NCBI GenBank assembly: GCA_016934605.1
Contig: JAFGSO010000447.1
Location: 1-6,854 of the forward strand
DNA: 6,854 nt
Direction: 5' to 3'
Source of the DNA: Calditrichota bacterium
GTDB taxonomy: Bacteria > Calditrichota > Calditrichia > RBG-13-44-9
This document shows, in pieces, positions 1-6,313 of the stretch. Position numbers and translations under genes: made by a program. Numbering within the stretch: the first letter of the stretch is position 1; each line of letters starts with the position of its first letter. The notes under the pieces were generated by a model. It did not search any database and had not been told where the DNA came from. It saw only the letters and a program-made list of their open reading frames with translations.

Positions 1-22
1 AAAAATAAAGAACTATGGCACT

Positions 23-1363
23 ATGAACATTCTCATTATCGGTGCAGGCGAAGTGGGATATCAGCTTACCAGACAACTGGCTCCCCAGAAACACAATATC
101 ATCATTCTGGAAAAAGATCCGGCACGTGCCCACCGGGCCGAGGAACAGCTCGACGCATTAATCATCACCGGCAATGGCTCCAGTTTTCAGGACCTTAAAA
201 AAGCAAAAATTGAAGATACCGATATTCTGGCAGCCATCTCTAACGACGATGAAGTAAATCTTATGGCTTGCCGTTATGCACAAAAACTGAAAATTCCGCA
301 TAAAATTGCCCGTGTCCGGAATCCAGAATTTATTGAGGAAGACTTTATTCTGACCAGAGAAGAACTCGGGGTGGATGTGCTCATTCATCCGGAAAAGGAA
401 ACCGCAGATGCCATTGTCCGACTCATTAGACAGAGCAGTGCCACCGACATTATTGAATTCGCCGGCGGTAATATCCAGATGGTCGGAATCCGGCTGGAGA
501 GAAATTCACCTATTCTTAATAAAACACTGCAAGAAATCTGGAAAGAATATGGGAATCTTGATGCCAGAATTGTAGCCATCAATCGGAAAGAAAAAACAAT
601 CATTCCTTCCGGAAACGATTCCCTGATTCCGGGCGACCAGATATTTGTTATCTGCGATAAAAAATTAATTCCGGAAATCGCCAGAATAACCGGTAAAGAA
701 AATGTGTCCATCCAGAACATCATGATTTTAGGAGGAGGACTCATCGGCCGTTATGTTGCTCGTGCCCTGGAAAATGAGCTAAATATTAAGATTATTGAAA
801 GCCGTTCCGAAAAATCCGAAGAGATCGCCGATATACTACAAAAAACCCTGGTCATACACGGAGATGGAACCGATATGGATCTCCTGGCGGTAGAAGGTAT
901 TATCGACATGGATTCTTTTATCGCTGTAACCGGAGATGATGAAACGAATATTATTTCAACATTGATGGCCAGGCACCTTCAGGTTCCGCGGACAATCGCG
1001 CTGGTTAATAAAACAGAGTATCTTCCCATCACCCCTACTATCGGCATGGATGCGGTAGTAAGCAAAAAACTGCTGACAGTAAATGCCATCATCAGATTCA
1101 TTCAGCGAAGCACTTTGGAAAGTATTGCCAGTATCCCCGGTGTTGATGCCGAGATATTGGAAATTATTCCAAAAGATAATTCAAAGATTACAAAAAAACC
1201 GTTGAAAGATATTAACTTTCCCCGGTCTGCAATCGTTGGTGCGGTTCAGAGAGATACCGAAATCATCATTCCCACCGGTGATACCCGCATCAATTCAGGG
1301 GACAGGGTGGTAGTCTTTGCTCTTATGGCATCGCTGAGCGAAGTCGAAAAACTCTTTAATTAA
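23..1363 (+). CDS. trkA: TrkA, nucleotide-binding gating subunit of Trk potassium transporter
   Basis: This 446-residue protein is a peripheral cytoplasmic subunit that binds NAD(H)/nucleotide and gates potassium entry through the TrkH pore. It has the duplicated architecture of full-length TrkA. The first RCK_N Rossmann domain has GAGEVG at residues 7-12, an acidic strand end at E30 and GNG at 50-52. A first TrkA_C domain covers about 140-222. A second Rossmann domain has GGGLIG at 237-242, E259 and GDGTD at 280-284, and a second TrkA_C domain covers about 370-446. Length is close to the E. coli protein. The ATG at 23 places the first glycine motif where TrkA proteins normally have it. No clear Shine-Dalgarno is visible in the 22 bases upstream, and the promoter lies outside the window. 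trkH follows after 31 bases, so the pair forms an operon. No motif is missing. The family call is very secure; potassium as substrate is inferred from family and neighbour. Confidence 0.96.
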   Translation: MNILIIGAGEVGYQLTRQLAPQKHNIIILEKDPARAHRAEEQLDALIITGNGSSFQDLKKAKIEDTDILAAISNDDEVNLMACRYAQKLKIPHKIARVRNPEFIEEDFILTREELGVDVLIHPEKETADAIVRLIRQSSATDIIEFAGGNIQMVGIRLERNSPILNKTLQEIWKEYGNLDARIVAINRKEKTIIPSGNDSLIPGDQIFVICDKKLIPEIARITGKENVSIQNIMILGGGLIGRYVARALENELNIKIIESRSEKSEEIADILQKTLVIHGDGTDMDLLAVEGIIDMDSFIAVTGDDETNIISTLMARHLQVPRTIALVNKTEYLPITPTIGMDAVVSKKLLTVNAIIRFIQRSTLESIASIPGVDAEILEIIPKDNSKITKKPLKDINFPRSAIVGAVQRDTEIIIPTGDTRINSGDRVVVFALMASLSEVEKLFN

Positions 1364-1377
1364 GACGATTTCCTGAT

Positions 1378-1383
1378 GGAGGA
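1378..1383 (+). promoter_or_regulatory. Ribosome binding site of trkH
   Basis: GGAGGA stands 11 bases before the ATG at 1395, within the 31-base gap after trkA. The match to the anti-Shine-Dalgarno is strong although the spacing is slightly long. It supports the ATG at 1395 and suggests trkH is translated independently of trkA. Confidence 0.7.
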
Positions 1384-1394
1384 ATCCCGCTACC

Positions 1395-2837
1395 ATGCAC
1401 TATCATCTTGTAATACACATTCTGGGATTTCTGCTTATATTCATGGCGGCAGCCATGCTTCTCCCCATTCCCTTTTCCGTCTATTATGGTGAAAGCGATA
1501 TTGTGTTCTTCGTGATCGCTTCCGGTATCACACTGATAGCAGGATTTCTCTCATATAAACTTACCCGATTCGACCAGGAGGTTCGGTCCCGCGAAGGATT
1601 CGCTATCGTCACCCTCGGCTGGGTTTTTTTTTCCCTGTTCGGCTGTCTCCCATTCTTCCTTTCCGGCCATATTCCCTCATTCACCGACGCCTATTTCGAA
1701 ACAATGTCCGGCTTTACAACCACCGGGGCAACTATCCTCACCGATATTGAAAAATTACCACATGGAATGCTCTTCTGGAGAAGTTTTACCCATTGGCTCG
1801 GCGGAATGGGAATCATTGTCCTGTCTCTGGCCATACTGCCTTTTCTTGGAGTTGGTGGAATGCAGCTCTTCAAGGCTGAGGTCCCGGGACCTGTCCCTGA
1901 TAAACTGAAACCCCGTGTTACTGAAACAGCCAAAATTCTCTGGGGAGTCTACCTCATTTTTTCGGCATTAGAAACTGTTCTTTTAATGGCAGGGGGTATG
2001 ACGCTCTTCGATGCCCTGTGTCATACTTTCGGAACCATGGCAACCGGTGGTTTCTCTACGAAAACTGCCAGCATTGGCTACTATGAAAGTGCATTTATTC
2101 AATATACAGTAATTTTATTCATGATGATTGCCGGCACCAACTTCTCACTTCACTATCGCGTGATGAAGGGTGACTGGAAAGCATATTTCAAAAACAATGA
2201 ATTCCGCCTTTATATGCTTCTCATTGCCGGAGCAACACTCTTTATCGGATACGATGTTCTTTTGAACCACTCCCCGGCATTTGAAAATGCCTTTCGAACA
2301 ACTCTTTTTCAGGCGGTATCCATCCTGACCACCACCGGATACGGCACAGCTGATTATGAAAAATGGGCCTTCAGCTCACAATTCCTTCTGTTTCTTTTTA
2401 TGTTCATCGGAGGTTCTGCAGGCAGTACAGGAGGCGGTATGAAAATCATCCGGCTGTATATCCTGATACAATTTGTCAGATCGGAAATCAAGCGACTGCT
2501 GCATCCTAGTGCAGTGATTCCTGTGCGAGTGGGCTCCCATGTTATTCCCAAAGAAATCGTGACTAATGTCATCGGGTTTCTGGCACTGATGGCAGGCCTT
2601 TTTATTATCGGAGTTATTCTGATGACAATCCTCGGACTGGATCTGGTATCAGCCTTCGGCGCCATAGCTGCCACACTTGGAAACATCGGTCCCGGCTTGG
2701 GAAGCGTAGGTCCTGCCGATAATTATGCTCATATCCCTGTATTGGGAAAGTGGATTCTTACTTTTTTTATGCTGGCGGGACGCCTTGAGATTTATACGGT
2801 ATTGATACTACTCGCCCCTTCTTTCTGGAAAAAATAA
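1395..2837 (+). CDS. trkH: TrkH, potassium-translocating membrane subunit
   Basis: This 480-residue integral inner-membrane protein is the pore of the Trk potassium uptake system, working with the TrkA protein encoded just upstream. The four pore-loop repeats of the TrkH/Ktr superfamily are all readable. Their filter regions are TTTGAT (108-113), ATGG (216-219), TTTGYG (312-317) and GNIGPG (429-434). The glycine-rich gating segment GGSAGSTGGGMK lies at 339-350 and the family-typical ending GRLEIYTVL at 462-470. Long hydrophobic stretches separate these elements, consistent with about ten to twelve membrane spans. Length matches E. coli TrkH/TrkG (about 483-485). A GGAGGA ribosome site supports the start. 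A run of nine T (1624-1632) lies inside the gene at the Val-Phe-Phe codons, and the frame is intact across it. The TrkH family is certain. Preference for potassium and H+ or Na+ coupling are family inferences. Confidence 0.96.
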   Translation: MHYHLVIHILGFLLIFMAAAMLLPIPFSVYYGESDIVFFVIASGITLIAGFLSYKLTRFDQEVRSREGFAIVTLGWVFFSLFGCLPFFLSGHIPSFTDAYFETMSGFTTTGATILTDIEKLPHGMLFWRSFTHWLGGMGIIVLSLAILPFLGVGGMQLFKAEVPGPVPDKLKPRVTETAKILWGVYLIFSALETVLLMAGGMTLFDALCHTFGTMATGGFSTKTASIGYYESAFIQYTVILFMMIAGTNFSLHYRVMKGDWKAYFKNNEFRLYMLLIAGATLFIGYDVLLNHSPAFENAFRTTLFQAVSILTTTGYGTADYEKWAFSSQFLLFLFMFIGGSAGSTGGGMKIIRLYILIQFVRSEIKRLLHPSAVIPVRVGSHVIPKEIVTNVIGFLALMAGLFIIGVILMTILGLDLVSAFGAIAATLGNIGPGLGSVGPADNYAHIPVLGKWILTFFMLAGRLEIYTVLILLAPSFWKK

Positions 2838-2865
2838 ACGATGATAATTATATTTTTACCCACAA

Positions 2866-4617
2866 TCAGTTATCGCCCGGATCTGAGGCTTCTTTCCCTT
2901 TTACCCGATAATTAAATTCGTATGTTTGAATCGTATTCCAGTTAAATTCAGGCGGACTGGTAGAACGCGTACCATCCACCGGACCTACCGGTTTTCCATA
3001 CGTATAAAACCAGTTAACAATCGGGCTGCCTGAAAATTCCAGTGAGATCCAGTATCGGCCAGGAGAAAGAATCAGGCCTTCCCTGGAAAAATCGAAGGAA
3101 ATCCAGTCATATCCTTTCTGTACGGGAATCCGCTCGGTTATTACCCTGGCACTGGTTACGACTTCAGAGGATGGTTTGCCGTCTGAATCCTCACTTAGTT
3201 CAAGCCATAATAATCCGCTTCCACCAAAGAAATGAAGCGCTGCTGAGATTGTCTCCAGCCTGATCGGTTGATCCAGAATGAAAACCTGTGCGAATCTCTT
3301 CTTGCCTGTTACATATTCAGCAGTCTCAACAATAAAATTTCTTCTGATTTCTCCCGTTGCCTTGCCAGTTGATACATCCGCAATAGTCGCTGCGAGAAAG
3401 TCAAATTTTTCTGGAAATTCAAGATTTCCATATTCAAATGGTTTATCATAGTCTAATCTGGTGAAATCGATTTTAGATTTCTCCGGGCTCAGACTATCCG
3501 GCGGTGTCGGAAATTCCCCGGGTTTGGTTGGAACATAATAGGGAGGAATAACCGGCTGTTCTGAAGCCCGGGTCAGAACAGGTGGTGTCAATAAAAGCCT
3601 CTTCAAACCCGCGATTTTTCGCGTATTCTTAAGAAGCACCCGGTCTGCCACAAACTCGGAGGAAATAATTTCCTCGAGTGCCGGGGGAGATCCCCCGGAG
3701 CCGCCGGATCCGGTCCATTTCACCAAACCATCATGAATCGTAAAATCATTATCCCGCCCGGTTTCGATGCGGAGATAACGACTGCTGACGAAATACTCCG
3801 ACTGTTGCGGATCGAATGGAAGCCATCCGGTATCGGGGAAATAAACTTCGATCCATGAATGCCGGCCATCTGCCATTTCAAAACTGTATTCAGACTCACC
3901 GACCGGAATGATATAGTCCTTTTTAAAGGTGATCCCATTTATAATTCGAACCGGAATACCGGCAGCGCGTAATAAAGCCGCCGATAGATGAGAGTAATTC
4001 TGACAATTTCCTTTTCCGGACCTCAAAGCCGTGAGAGCATCAAATTTTTCGGGGACGAGTGTGTAATGAAGAAGTTCCACAACAAAATGGAGAATAGACC
4101 TGACGGCTTCCATCTGAGTATTGCAGCCTGAGACCAGTTCCGTAGACTGCTTTAAAATTTCGGGATGATCTGCCTGAACCAGGTCGGTTTCCTCCAGATA
4201 GGGGATAAGATTTTCAGATGAGAGTGAAACAGGAAAGGGTGAGGTGCTTTTGATGCTGTCCAGTTCCACCCGCGTTACAGCTTCCAGAAAGGTAGAAACA
4301 AAAAGGTCTATCGCCGGATATTTCCAGATAAACTCCCTGATAATATTACCGGAATCATCTGTTCTGTTTTCTTCAAGGTCAGGATTGGGATTAAAGGCAA
4401 ATTCCAATTTTTGAATTTTCTGTGAAAATGTTGGTGAATGAAAAGCCACAGGTTCCACGAAACTCACGCTGATTTCTTTCAATCCATCGGGGATGGTAAT
4501 ATTCTGCTCAAGCTTGAAGTGAACGGTAGATGCCTGTTCCCCCGAAATAACCAGCTCCTGAGCTACAGAAACAGACCATAGCAAAAGCAAGAAAACCATC
4601 ACAGTTTTGATATTCAT
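2866..4617 (-). CDS. Secreted transglutaminase-like protein with C-terminal beta domain
   Basis: Read from the ATG at 4617, this is a 583-residue exported protein. Residues 1-19 form a signal peptide (Lys4, hydrophobic core 6-14, Ser-Val-Ala before Gln20). A beta-rich N-terminal region (about 21-160) precedes a transglutaminase-core domain (about 165-270). Its papain-like triad is intact: Cys205 in GKGNCQNYS, His253 in GRHSWIEVYF and Asp269 in LPFDP. A linker GSGGSGGS (303-310) and a Pro-rich spacer (about 344-376) lead to a beta-strand-rich domain (about 410-570), with an AQVF start, DGKPSS in the middle and SPGRYWISLEF near the end. This resembles accessory sandwich domains of extracellular proteins. 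An upstream in-frame TTG at 4683 would add 22 residues before the signal peptide; the ATG is preferred for its GAGGAA ribosome site. The enzyme may be a protease, an amidase or a cross-linker, and the substrate is unknown. It ends 28 bases from the trkH stop, tail to tail. Confidence 0.85.
   Translation of the reverse strand: MNIKTVMVFLLLLWSVSVAQELVISGEQASTVHFKLEQNITIPDGLKEISVSFVEPVAFHSPTFSQKIQKLEFAFNPNPDLEENRTDDSGNIIREFIWKYPAIDLFVSTFLEAVTRVELDSIKSTSPFPVSLSSENLIPYLEETDLVQADHPEILKQSTELVSGCNTQMEAVRSILHFVVELLHYTLVPEKFDALTALRSGKGNCQNYSHLSAALLRAAGIPVRIINGITFKKDYIIPVGESEYSFEMADGRHSWIEVYFPDTGWLPFDPQQSEYFVSSRYLRIETGRDNDFTIHDGLVKWTGSGGSGGSPPALEEIISSEFVADRVLLKNTRKIAGLKRLLLTPPVLTRASEQPVIPPYYVPTKPGEFPTPPDSLSPEKSKIDFTRLDYDKPFEYGNLEFPEKFDFLAATIADVSTGKATGEIRRNFIVETAEYVTGKKRFAQVFILDQPIRLETISAALHFFGGSGLLWLELSEDSDGKPSSEVVTSARVITERIPVQKGYDWISFDFSREGLILSPGRYWISLEFSGSPIVNWFYTYGKPVGPVDGTRSTSPPEFNWNTIQTYEFNYRVKGKEASDPGDN
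3681..3713. repeat. GC-rich dyads inside the linker-coding region
   Basis: CCGGGGG (3681-3687) and CCCCCGG (3692-3698) form a perfect 7-bp stem with a 4-base loop. Next to it, CCGGATCCGG (3704-3713) is a perfect 10-base palindrome. Together they encode most of the Gly/Ser linker and its flanking Pro-Pro of the transglutaminase-like protein. This patch is far more GC-rich than the surrounding gene. The dyads are seen directly; any function as structure or as an inserted repeat is unproven. Confidence 0.55.
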
Positions 4618-4623
4618 TTCTTG

Positions 4624-4629
4624 TTCCTC
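4624..4629 (-). promoter_or_regulatory. Ribosome binding site deciding the transglutaminase-like gene start
   Basis: On the minus strand GAGGAA lies 6 bases before the ATG at 4617. This spacing is close to ideal, and the following codons encode a textbook signal peptide. It therefore favours this ATG over the in-frame TTG at 4683. Confidence 0.75.
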
Positions 4630-4700
4630 ATATGTCTTTGAACAAACAGAAGAAAACAGAAAGCAGTCCCCACTCCCTGTCAACCTCCGGTTACCCCGTC

Positions 4701-4740
4701 GGCACTAAACCATCCCTGGTTTAGCCAGAAACCAGGTGCC
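4701..4740 (-). repeat. Inverted-repeat element with two mutually exclusive hairpins
   Basis: This 40-base element is bounded by GGCAC (4701-4705) and GTGCC (4736-4740), which are inverted copies. Inside, CTAAACCA (4705-4712) pairs with TGGTTTAG (4717-4724) around a 4-base loop. Alternatively CCTGGTTT (4715-4722) pairs with AAACCAGG (4729-4736) around a 6-base loop. Both stems are perfect 8-bp helices and share the TGGTTT arm, so only one can form at a time. No U-tract follows on either strand, so it is not a canonical intrinsic terminator. It lies 84 bases upstream of the transglutaminase-like gene start and 90 bases beyond the DUF368 stop. Confidence 0.7.
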
Positions 4741-4762
4741 AGGACGTAAGATGAAATCCTTA

Positions 4763-4776
4763 ATCCCCGCCGGGAT
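4763..4776. repeat. Small ATCCC/GGGAT dyad
   Basis: ATCCC (4763-4767) and GGGAT (4772-4776) form a 5-bp stem with the loop CGCC. Read on the minus strand with its flank it gives GTCATCCCGGCGGGGATT, which resembles dispersed GTCATYCC-type intergenic repeats found in many bacterial genomes. It sits between the larger dyads and probably belongs to the same repeat mosaic. Confidence 0.45.
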
Positions 4777-4781
4777 GACAA

Positions 4782-4822
4782 CCTGCCCGCCCACTGGCGG
4801 GGCCTGCCCGCCCACTGGCGTG
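4782..4822. repeat. Two tandem 21-base GC-rich hairpin units
   Basis: The 18-mer CCTGCCCGCCCACTGGCG occurs at 4782-4799 and again at 4803-4820, a period of 21 bases. In the first copy CCCGCC (4786-4791) pairs perfectly with GGCGGG (4796-4801). In the second the matching arm has one mismatch (T4821), but an alternative perfect stem CCCAC/GTGGG (4811-4815 with 4820-4824) is available. The structure is REP-like. On the minus strand it lies just after the DUF368 stop, where it could stabilise the mRNA 3' end or slow RNA polymerase. No T-run makes it a standard terminator. Confidence 0.75.
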
Positions 4823-4823
4823 G

Positions 4824-4841
4824 GTCCGCCTATCGGCGGAC
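4824..4841. repeat. Perfect palindrome overlapping the DUF368 gene stop
   Basis: GTCCGCCTATCGGCGGAC is a 7-bp perfect stem with a 4-base loop. On the minus strand its first twelve bases are read as Val-Arg-Arg-stop, so the repeat itself provides the end of the DUF368 protein. It directly abuts the tandem hairpin units and looks like the outer member of one repeat cluster that reaches into the gene. Confidence 0.8.
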
Positions 4842-5687
4842 TTCATCCTCCCTTTCCCTCATTCCCAGCCGGTAAGAAATCCACCCGCCGGCCAGAACTA
4901 CAAATATTGATAGAAGCACCGGAATAAATCCTGATGGGAGTCCCGGAAAAATAGGTATTAATGATGCAAACAGCAGCCCCAGGATAAAATACATGGTCTC
5001 CTTGGGGAATCTCTTCAGGAAGTAATCGATCATCTTGGCAAATCCCCAGATTCCGATTGCGATGCCGATGCCCAGAAAAAATAATGGGACTAAATTAAAA
5101 TGTTTTACAGCCCGGATCACGATGTGATATTGTCCCAGTAGCACCAGAATAAATGACCCGGAAACACCCGGCATAATCATTGAACCCCCTGAAAATATTC
5201 CAGATATAAAGAGCATGAAGGCACTGGATGGATTGATGTTTACCTCTACAGGGTTCTTTGCCTGTAAATTTTCCGGAAAGGAAAAAAACATTCCCAGAAT
5301 AAGGGCTACCCCGGCCAGAAAGGTAACCAGCGAAATCAGGTTGATTTTCATCTCCGGATGAGTCCGATAAATCGACGGAATGGATCCGGCAATCAGACCA
5401 ATAAAAAAAAGATAAGTATACGATTCATAATGGATTAGCAGATAATCCATCACCCAGGACAGAACAATTATGGCAATCCCGGCACCGGACAGTACCTTCA
5501 GCAGAAAGATGAAATAACTTTTTCGCCTTTCAGAATTTGTAAAAAAATTGCCGATGGCTTCAATCAGCGGTTCATAAATCCCCATCACGACCGCCATGGT
5601 TCCACCGGACACTCCCGGTATGATATTGGCAATTCCGATAACACCCCCTTTTGCCAGTAATTTGAAAGTGTTTTTCAAGTGGTCCAT
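4830..5687 (-). CDS. popT: DUF368/PopT family polyprenyl-phosphate transporter
   Basis: This 285-residue polytopic membrane protein belongs to DUF368, now known as PopT. PopT proteins move undecaprenyl phosphate from the outer to the inner leaflet, so that the carrier can be reused for peptidoglycan and surface glycans. The hallmark IANIIPGVSGGTMAVVMGIYE lies at 18-38. A related second copy, IMPGVSGSFILVLLGQY, lies at 171-187, showing the internal duplication of the family. About eight hydrophobic segments follow one another along the chain. Length is normal. The ATG at 5687 lies inside the last codons of pcm (13-base overlap). The nearest purine-rich stretch, AGAAAGG, abuts the ATG with almost no spacing, so translation is probably coupled to pcm. 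The last three codons and the stop are made by an intergenic palindrome, and the charged tail MREREDEVRR may be partly repeat-derived. Family membership is secure; the transport role is inferred from characterised homologues. Confidence 0.92.
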   Translation of the reverse strand: MDHLKNTFKLLAKGGVIGIANIIPGVSGGTMAVVMGIYEPLIEAIGNFFTNSERRKSYFIFLLKVLSGAGIAIIVLSWVMDYLLIHYESYTYLFFIGLIAGSIPSIYRTHPEMKINLISLVTFLAGVALILGMFFSFPENLQAKNPVEVNINPSSAFMLFISGIFSGGSMIMPGVSGSFILVLLGQYHIVIRAVKHFNLVPLFFLGIGIAIGIWGFAKMIDYFLKRFPKETMYFILGLLFASLIPIFPGLPSGFIPVLLSIFVVLAGGWISYRLGMREREDEVRR

Positions 5688-6313
5688 CCTTTCTGCCCAA
5701 TCAACGGAACAAATCTTCTGAAAGGCACCGTCTGCAGGGATAATTGTCCGTCTTTTTTTTCGATCAGATTCAGTTTCTGTGCATCCGGTTTTCCTACCGG
5801 AATAATTAACTTTCCGTTTTCGTTTAATTGACCTGCCAGATTTTCTGGAATTGCCGGAGCACCTGCGGTAACGATAATCCGGTCGTACGGGGCAAATTCA
5901 TTCCATCCCAGTGTACCATCACCGATTTTTACCGCGATGGAATAATATCCGAGTTTTTCCAGCAGAGTGCGGGACCGGTTTGCGAGCTCCTGGATGCGCT
6001 CAATAGTGAAAACCTTTGCACCCATTTCAGCCAGAACAGCAGCCTGATATCCGCTGCCGGTTCCGATTTCGAGTACTTTTTCACCGCCCTGAATATCCAG
6101 CAGACTGCTCATCACCGCAACTGTTGTGGGATGGGAAATAGTCTGGCCAAATCCGATGGGAAGACTGCCATTTCCATATGCCTGGTGACCCAGAGCCGCA
6201 TCTACAAAAACATGACGGGGAACACGCCTCATCGCTGATATCACCGCAGGATTCTGTATTCCGGCTTCAACAACCAGCTTTTTTACCATTGCCTCTCTCA
6301 GGCGCTCATACAT
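5675..6313 (-). CDS. pcm: Protein-L-isoaspartate O-methyltransferase
   Basis: This 212-residue cytosolic enzyme uses S-adenosylmethionine to methylate L-isoaspartyl residues, starting repair of damaged proteins. Visible motifs are VPRHVFVD (31-38) and GFGQTISHP (54-62), which holds the conserved active-site segment with Ser60. The SAM-binding motif I, VLEIGTGSGYQ, lies at 80-90, the acidic end of the next strand at E105, and GDGTLGW at 131-137. PYDRIIVTAGAP follows at 142-153 and the typical C-terminal RFVPLIG at 200-206. Length matches the family (E. coli, 208). The start at 6313 overlaps the glycosyltransferase stop as TAATG, with GGAG (6323-6326) nine bases upstream. Met9, at 6289, is preceded by GAGAGAGG and is an alternative start, but the residues before it fit the usual N-terminal helix. 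The gene sits between two envelope genes in one overlapping operon. A run of eight A codes for Glu-Lys-Lys (E185-K187) and the frame is intact. Confidence 0.96.
   Translation of the reverse strand: MYERLREAMVKKLVVEAGIQNPAVISAMRRVPRHVFVDAALGHQAYGNGSLPIGFGQTISHPTTVAVMSSLLDIQGGEKVLEIGTGSGYQAAVLAEMGAKVFTIERIQELANRSRTLLEKLGYYSIAVKIGDGTLGWNEFAPYDRIIVTAGAPAIPENLAGQLNENGKLIIPVGKPDAQKLNLIEKKDGQLSLQTVPFRRFVPLIGQKGWTT

Noticed and set aside
15..26. Tiny ORF ATG-GCA-CTA-TGA overlapping the trkA start
   Set aside because: It has three codons, no ribosome site, and an in-frame TAA at 6-8. It is most likely a chance occurrence.
1624..1632. T9 run in trkH as a phase-variation switch
   Set aside because: The frame is intact and Phe codons explain the run. 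Nothing else suggests phase variation of a potassium transporter, and it could equally be a site prone to sequencing error.
3673..3711. The GSGGSGGS linker with CTCGAG and GGATCC nearby resembles an engineered fusion linker
   Set aside because: Gly/Ser linkers occur naturally, the two hexamers are expected by chance at this scale, and the rest of the gene and neighbourhood look native.
4655..4683. Possible promoter for the transglutaminase-like gene: TTGACA (4683-4678, minus strand) with TCTGTT 17 bases on
   Set aside because: The -35 match is perfect, but the -10 matches only three of six consensus bases and the organism's promoter consensus is unknown. One hexamer is not enough to call a promoter.
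4618..4683. 22-residue N-terminal extension of the transglutaminase-like protein from TTG at 4683
   Set aside because: It would place a polar stretch before a clear signal peptide, and the downstream ATG has a well-spaced GAGGAA.
4736..4927. Plus-strand 63-residue ORF rich in Pro-Pro-Thr-Gly
   Set aside because: It is made of the GC-rich tandem hairpins read through, has no ribosome site, and overlaps the DUF368 gene on the other strand.
5753..5760. A8 run in pcm (minus strand) as a programmed frameshift site
   Set aside because: The zero frame continues to the conserved RFVPLIG ending at normal length, so no shift is needed.
5828..6238. Plus-strand 136-residue ORF opposite pcm
   Set aside because: It is the antisense shadow of a strongly conserved gene, with no recognisable motif.
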